The position numbers were made by a program, and so were the translations under genes. A stretch of DNA of 64,000 nt. Source: Ophioderma brevispina. Its lineage: Eukaryota > Echinodermata > Ophiuroidea > Amphilepidida > Ophiodermatidae. Below the pieces are notes generated by a model. The model had not been told where the DNA came from. It was given only the letters and a program-made list of their open reading frames with translations, and searched no databases. The DNA lies in contig JAMKCH010014248.1 of NCBI GenBank assembly GCA_023653785.1, forward strand, positions 1 through 64,000, written 5' to 3'. Below, piece after piece: positions 59,851-64,000 of the stretch; positions within the stretch are counted from its first letter, which is position 1, and every line of letters starts with the position of its first letter.

Positions 59851-60239
59851 GAATGAAGAAGAAAAACTCCAACTCTTAAATTAACACAAAACTTGTTTCT
59901 ACTCGAAACTCGCTCCATGGATCATGCCGTGATAGCATGAAATCGGCTATGTTGGGTTTATTTGGTTCGATCCCTAATAGCCCTAACATGCACCTGTAGA
60001 ACGAAGTTAAGGTCATGTTATCAAAAAAACCCAAAAAAAAAAAAAAAATTTTTTGTGGTGTTTTTTTTTCCGGTGTTCACCTTTGGTAATAGTTCATTGG
60101 TAGTCGAACAACAGCGCTGGCCATCTTCGGGGCCTAGTTTTATCCGTTTTAGATAACAAAATACATGGCAAGTATAGTATTATCTCCCTCTGTGAAGGTG
60201 ATTTAGTAGGAAAAATTCACCTTATGCAGTATCTCTTTT

Positions 60240-61560
60240 CTAGATCTAGTGTGTTCTGAGGGGTCTCTGGGCTTTGGACCAGACTTTGATGTGTTAAACC
60301 GGTTTTGTGAAGCGCTCACGATTCAATTCCTCAGAGCATAGTGCTGAGTTAATTGTAGCTCCATCTCTGTTTTAATGCATCTTTGAGCTTCTGCTGAGAC
60401 AGACGTGCAAAAATTGTTGGCGCTGTGTTCGGTTATAGCCTTTTCTCTTTCCTTAGGCATGCCCAAGGATGCCAGGCATTTGTTGATGAGGTATTGCAGA
60501 ATCAATGCTTCCTACGTCTGTGGAAAGTAGTATGCAAACCATCCTCTGTTTCAGTCAGCCACTAGATTCTTGGTATTTGCATTCTTGCTTGCATAGCATT
60601 GTAGGTTCTCCTCCACAGGGACGTCAGCTCTATGATGATCACTGTATTTGTTTTGGTAGAAAAGATGGTGATATCGGACTCCTAGCTGTTTCAGTGATTG
60701 GGGGGAACACTATTTGTTTGTTTTCCTCATCATCATCAGGAAATCTTAGTCATTGGCCTTCATCAGACTGTGGATGGCTCTGTCTTTTAGGCATTGGTAA
60801 AGGACTGGATTTTAAGGTTTTGTACCATCAGCTGTGCGAAAGGCTATTGTTAGAGATGGCGGTCAGATTCTCAGGTTGCGGGGTTTTTTTTTTTTTTCTT
60901 TGATTTGCCCTCTAAGACGTACGTGCCAGGACCTGTGAGATTGATTTCAGTGTTTGGTAAGGCGCCAGTTGGATCTTCCAGTTTGTTTTGTAAGAGTAAC
61001 TACAACCATTGAGGATGGGGAAACAATGTTCAAGACGACGAGGACATTAATGGGCAGAGTCCACGATTGGTTTTGCCCCACAGTTTCAGATTGACAGGGA
61101 TGGAATTTAATCATGACTTGTCGTTGATGTGGAAAGCAGCAGCTCTGGCATCCAGGCATACAAGTTTTCTTCCAGGAGGTGTCGACCTGCAATGACAGAC
61201 ACCCAGTTCAACACTGCCCTTGTTTCGCACTCGTAAGGTAACCAACAGTCTTTCCTCATCTAGCATCTTTTTACTTGTCCTGTTAGGCATTTCTTGTTCT
61301 TGATGACTCATGATCCTTTGATCAGCTTTTGGTCTTGTTTTGTACCCAAACCGGCTCTATCCGTCTGACCTCTAGCCATTTCATTAAGAATTAGCATGCC
61401 GTTCTTTCTGTTCTGATTCTTTCTACATTCCATCTGGCTTTCGTCTTTTACTTTCCATGCATTTCCTGTAGAGTGTCTGTGTACTTTCCATCTTTAGAGT
61501 ACTTGTTTAGATGTTACTTAGTTACTTGCATATATTTGACTGATGTGTTAAGCCTTTTCA
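60240..61560. other. Unresolved coding-like tract
   Basis: This stretch is less AT-rich than its surroundings and has open frames on both strands: 132 codons at 60505-60903 plus; 60 codons at 60323-60505, 81 at 60947-61192 and 66 at 61111-61311 minus. The minus-strand pieces include KCLASLGMPKEREKAITEH and, in a broken frame near 60700, an acidic run FPDDDEENKQIVFPPI, reminiscent of a retroelement gag-like region. None can be assigned to a family. A T run at about 60885-60898 interrupts it. Confidence 0.3.
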
Positions 61561-61567
61561 GTTGCAG

Positions 61568-61639
61568 GCCATATGTTTTCTGCTCCTGTACAGAGCTCTG
61601 GTGGTGGTGCATCTGATTATACCAGCCCCATCGCTTCAG
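61568..61639 (+). other. Possible 72-bp exon
   Basis: A pyrimidine-rich stretch ending TTTTCAGTTGCAG precedes, and CAGGTATTTT follows, as 3' and 5' splice sites would. The 72 bases are open in two frames; one reads HMFSAPVQSSGGGASDYTSP. No neighbouring exon could be identified, so this is a weak call. Confidence 0.2.
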
Positions 61640-61736
61640 GTATTTTGGTGCATTCAGCGTTTCAGACTTTACGACGTCTGTAAGTGGGAAGTTAAGATGG
61701 AACTAAGTTCGTTAATGCTAGTCATCAACTCTTTGG

Positions 61737-61895
61737 GAAGCGTGGCCTAGCGGTTAGGGTGCTTGGCCTCTGGCCAAATTTACCATCAAATTCCCGGGGG
61801 GTGGTTTCAATCCCGGTGGGGTCGTGGCACTTGCTGGGATGTATTCGGGTACTGTGCATTCTGGATTTGATCTGTATACGCTAAAAGATGCAACA
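61737..61895 (+). mobile_element. tRNA-derived SINE-like element
   Basis: AGCGTGGCCTAGCGGTTAGG is a clear polymerase III A-box and D-arm, TTGGCCTCTGGCCAA resembles an anticodon arm, and GGTTTCAATCCCGG a B-box and T-arm. The distance between the boxes is longer than in a normal tRNA. A body of about 60-80 bp (GTCGTGGCACTTGCTGGGAT, TCGGGTACTGTGC) follows, as in tRNA-headed SINEs. No clear tail or target duplication. Confidence 0.65.
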
Positions 61896-61899
61896 TCCT

Positions 61900-64000
61900 T
61901 TTTTGGCTTAATGAATTTAAAAACTTTGACGTTATAATTTTACATTGAATATGTAAATTATAATAGTTTAACCACAACAAAATTTGATTTATATTCTTGA
62001 TGTAAATGTCCAGGCATTGACAAGAAGCAGCAAATGTAAGGCACTACAGACTTGAAACACTAATAATTAAAAGAAAGAAAAAACAATTTGGTCACCATAT
62101 GCATTAACTATAGCTTCAAAGCTACGATCGTTCTTGATAGCTCCTATTTAAAAAGATTTTGAGGCCCTTTGTGTAGTCGCAACATTGTCGCAGATTTTAG
62201 CTCAAAACTTTGATTGAATTCTTTTTCAAAACGATCCGAACTCTGACGACAGTATTTCGTATACATATCTCCAAGAACGCTGCCGCACAGAAATCAATTT
62301 AAGACACTTTCAGCTGCGTGTAGCTCGATTTCTTCAAACCACTTATTGAAACACTTCGATGGGACAGGAAAGTTGCCCCGACTTGCAGAGTAGAGTCAGC
62401 TGCACTTGTAGATTCGGCATGTGCATCTGTTATAGAACCGACAAAATGTACATAAATCGCATTGTTATTTCAGAGGTACATAAACCATTTAGAGTTGTCT
62501 TATGACCTTCACAGTAGTACCAAAAATATCCCTCACTAGAGGCTTCCTTGGGGGGTGGGGTCCCATGGAACCCATCCCCCTTTGGCCTCTAACTGGAGTG
62601 AAACATCCTGGGTCACTTAAGTGTTACATGCACACCAAAAACCGAGTTCCGGTTGTGGCAGGAGATATGGTCATGCATGTAGTCAACCTACAAGCGGTGA
62701 AGAATAGGCACTCGATTCAATTGAATATTCACGCAACAATAATTCACCGCTTCCACCACGTAATAAAACCCTTTAGTTTCACCTCCAAACCTGAACAAGT
62801 CATCAACATTATTATTCGCTCGAAAAAACATACTAATCCCGTCGATAAGCTGAGCTTAATGTATTGAAAAAAAATCACACGGTTTAAAAAATTAACTCTG
62901 GATTTTTTTTAAACGAAACCCCTTGTTGGAGTTGTTGTCGATGTTGTTTTTCTAATCGTAGGTTTTCCCCAAACAATACAAAACACGAAGCTTTACAATA
63001 AATGTTTGCTTACTTATAATTAACAGACCCCCCTCCCATTTACCCGTTATCAGATATTTCGTCAATCTAACAATTACCATCACGATGTCTTCAGTGGATG
63101 ATCCACGGCCTCGACAACCAATTGTTTCTTTAACTGGGCATTTCAGTTTCCAAGCCTGTATCGAGCAAAGTTGGTAGGTACAACTTGTTTGAATGAGGAG
63201 TCCAGCCAACATTGGGGTATAATCATTTGTCCATCAACGCGGGATATAAAATCTTTTCTTCTTGTATCATATTGGCTTCTGTTCATAGGGAGAAATGGGG
63301 AAGGGGAATGCGGAGAGAGAAAAAAAAGAGTAAGGAGAGATATTGATCAAAGAAGTTCAAAGTTTTAAAGGTCAAGCCGAGGTAATTGTACATTATGTCC
63401 ATTAAGCTTTTCATTCCACTAAAAGATAGATGGATATTTGCCAAGTCACGGGCGATTGCCTTCAGAAGCATATCATCACGAATCTTCAAGCAAATTGAAT
63501 CGGACATTTTTGGCGATTTTTTGTTTTCATATTATGAATAGAATATTTCTGATGGTACAAGAGAAGATTTGAACATGATGAAAATGATTTTTTTAAATAT
63601 ATTATATTTCTTTACCAACTTAGGGAATTAAAGTGGCGTCCGTAACTACACCATGACTTGTCCCGTGAATGCAACAAGTCGTATCTATATACTGTTACGG
63701 TCAACTGGACCAAGGCCAAAACCACCTCTAAATTACGGATCAAACTCCTGAATAACTAGAAAATACACTGTGAACCTTATACAAATGTTTAAAAACAAGA
63801 AGTTATTTATTTCAATTGTGTGTTTAAATCAATCGCAATCAAACATCAATTAGGAATCAATAATCAAGAGTTAAATCTATAATAAAGTTGGTAATTATAT
63901 GAACTACTAGGAATGACGACCTGGTGTGGCCGCGACGCGGGCTGCAGCAAGATTACTATTAAGGACGCAAGATGTGCAAAGATCCCTGGCGAATATTATT
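61900..64000. other. Region without recognised genes
   Basis: The longest frame is 121 codons at 62502-62867 plus, with no recognised domain and no paralogue in the window. T- and A-rich tracts occur near 62870-62915 and 63320. Confidence 0.4.

Noticed and set aside
59910..59990. tRNA-like stretch with GGTTCGATCCC
   Set aside because: Only the B-box-like part is convincing; no A-box at a suitable distance.
60505..60903. 132-codon plus-strand open frame
   Set aside because: Not called as a gene: serine/cysteine-rich with no domain, ends in a T run, and minus-strand readings of the same DNA are equally plausible.
62502..62867. 121-codon plus-strand open frame
   Set aside because: No recognisable domain, splice context or paralogue; its length is within chance for a 64-kb window.

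Overview
This window is eukaryotic, non-coding, AT-rich DNA that consists almost entirely of transposable elements and their debris. I found no intact protein-coding gene, rRNA gene or credible functional tRNA gene. It has no prokaryotic organisation (no operons, no ribosome binding sites), all open frames are short, and repeats are nested in one another. Decayed L1/Tx1-like and CR1/Jockey-like LINEs, tRNA-derived SINE-like sequences and many small inverted-repeat DNA elements point to an animal, most likely a marine invertebrate. I cannot name the species or phylum from the sequence.

Layout. 1-2.5 kb: nothing recognisable. 2.5-7.6 kb: a dispersed repeat carrying a 163-bp palindromic MITE with 8-bp target duplications, then a tandem duplication that includes a SINE-like insertion. 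7.6-11.4 kb: a decayed minus-strand L1/Tx1-type LINE in which endonuclease, reverse transcriptase and C-terminal regions can still be read. 11.7-15 kb: two further repeats, each interrupted by a TTAA-flanked MITE, and the first interrupted by another element as well. 15-28 kb: a 5.2-kb tandem duplication, almost identical over its first 4.8 kb, inside an array of units of about 700 bp with tRNA-like sequences. 29-42 kb: two fold-back elements, partner copies of the earlier repeats, another TTAA MITE and few recognisable features between 37 and 40 kb. 40-48 kb: three copies of one repeat, two of them within a 2-kb tandem duplication. 48-53.3 kb: fold-back elements and an imperfect tandem repeat with an inverted arm, studded with a short composite motif and interrupted by a piggyBac-like MITE. 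54-60 kb: a direct repeat, a coding-like fragment, nested MITEs, a LINE reverse transcriptase remnant and another palindromic MITE. 60-64 kb: an unresolved coding-like tract, a tRNA-derived SINE-like sequence and plain DNA.

The most informative feature is that several insertions can be read as filled sites next to a related empty site within the same window. This gives element boundaries and target duplications directly: TTAA for three different families, 8 bp for one, 4 bp for one and about 11 bp for the SINE-like element. Several places also look like assembly problems: the 5.2-kb duplication with an abrupt change in identity, homopolymer runs of 20-65 bases at repeat joints, and copies that differ mainly by one-base indels.
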